Assembly (NCBI RefSeq): GCF_021026195.1
Contig: NZ_JAJNCT010000007.1
Location: 92,934 to 156,933 of the forward strand
Direction of reading: 5' to 3'
DNA from: Comamonas koreensis
GTDB taxonomy: Bacteria; Pseudomonadota; Gammaproteobacteria; Burkholderiales; Burkholderiaceae_C
DNA length: 64,000 bases
The notes under the pieces are model-generated. The model was not told the origin of the DNA, ran no database searches, and saw only the letters and a program-made list of their open reading frames with translations. Made by a program: the position numbers and the translations under genes. How positions within the stretch are numbered: position 1 is the stretch's first letter; each line of letters starts with the position of its first letter. Shown here piece after piece: positions 63,668-64,000 of this stretch.

Positions 63668-64000
63668 TCAATTAATCGCATTGCCAAGGCGTGTGCCGTT
63701 GCCAATCCATGTGACGAAGCTGTTTCCATCCACGTACGCCCCAGCAGCACCGCCCATGCCGTATGCGCCGTCAGATTGCGAATCAAACGTACCGCTGGTT
63801 GAGCCATAGTTCCCATTGGCTCCCGGCATTCCAGCCGCGCCCCCATCCCCACCTCGCCCGCCAGTGGCTGTGCCCTGGGTTGAGCCACCGATAGAGGGCC
63901 CTCCGACCGATTGAGAAGTGCCGGGATTTCCAGATGTTTGGCCTACGAAAACAAGCGTGCCGGAGGCATTGAAACCGGCCCCGCTGCCGCCTGATCCACC
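63668..64000 (-). CDS. Glycine-rich phage tail protein, C-terminal end (partial)
   Basis: Last 110 residues, running off the right edge. Gly/Ser/Asn-rich: GGSGGSGAGFNASGTLVFVG, GGRGGDGGAAGMPGANGNYG, ending GNSFVTWIGNGTRLGNAIN. Such glycine-rich ends are known from tail-tip or tail-fibre proteins that adhere to host surfaces. The stop TGA overlaps the ribosome site of the following gene. Confidence 0.75.
   Translation of the reverse strand, partial: GGSGGSGAGFNASGTLVFVGQTSGNPGTSQSVGGPSIGGSTQGTATGGRGGDGGAAGMPGANGNYGSTSGTFDSQSDGAYGMGGAAGAYVDGNSFVTWIGNGTRLGNAIN

Overview
The window is about 64 kb of GC-rich chromosome from a betaproteobacterium of the family Comamonadaceae, most likely Comamonas or a close relative. 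This rests on gene content and protein style: a DUF3619/DUF3106 sigma-factor locus, a very long Lys/Ala-rich RpoD, a conserved iaaA-gsiABCD order, and a glycine-rich CTERM protein. No rRNA gene is present to confirm the genus. Positions 1 to about 59,735 look like ordinary core and accessory chromosome. From about 59,736 to the right edge the window enters a prophage or phage-derived island inserted at the 3' end of a tRNA-Val(GAC) gene.

Region by region. 1-4,680: 5' part of acetolactate synthase (ilvB/ilvI, minus), then a plus-strand sigma factor-DUF3619-DUF3106 cluster, an RDD membrane protein, diacylglycerol kinase and a LOG-type phosphoribohydrolase. 4,690-7,830: an MHS-type transporter and an ornithine cyclodeaminase/alanine dehydrogenase-like enzyme, divergent from an XRE-cupin regulator, with a perfect 14-bp palindrome between them. 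7,915-11,811: nadE, a SulP transporter and a PII protein, all minus. 12,010-16,829: threonine aldolase, a FemAB-like protein, a CsbD stress protein, an RBBP9-type hydrolase and a LysR regulator separated from the hydrolase by a roughly 146-bp imperfect palindrome. 17,023-24,176: azoreductase, EamA transporter, Crp/Fnr regulator, a 26-residue membrane microprotein, rnhA, and a methyltransferase/gloB pair whose start codons share one CATG, followed by mltD and a TPR protein. 24,281-32,961: the iaaA-gsiABCD glutathione/peptide cluster with an alpha/beta hydrolase and aroQ upstream, then a Tyr/Pro-repeat exported protein. 33,169-43,747: glnS, an acyl-CoA synthetase, dnaG-rpoD, fdhD, a small winged-helix regulator and an FKBP isomerase.

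43,847-50,218 holds a sodium:solute symporter with an inserted coiled-coil segment and an EF-hand loop, its small membrane neighbour, an orphan branched-chain-type binding protein, and a second ECF sigma factor with a membrane-anchored Ala/Pro-rich partner. 50,319-59,302 is accessory: LysE exporter, siderophore-interacting flavoprotein with a Fur-like site upstream, lipocalin, MgtC, a second CsbD, a stand-alone alpha-CTD-like protein, a CLC-F-type fluoride antiporter preceded by a clear fluoride riboswitch, a class-C beta-lactamase-like hydrolase and a BLUF blue-light receptor.

The right end (59,736-64,000) holds a 25-nt tRNA-Val 3' remnant (attL), a glycine-rich CTERM surface protein carried as a probable moron, and a minus-strand phage block: Rz with nested Rz1, lysozyme, holin, tail-fibre assembly protein and the C-terminal end of a glycine-rich tail protein. 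Regulation appears mainly local: divergent regulator/target pairs (XRE-ocd, LysR-azoR), a fluoride riboswitch on the CLC-F gene, and ATGA/TTGA-type translational coupling inside the two sigma clusters and the lysis cassette.
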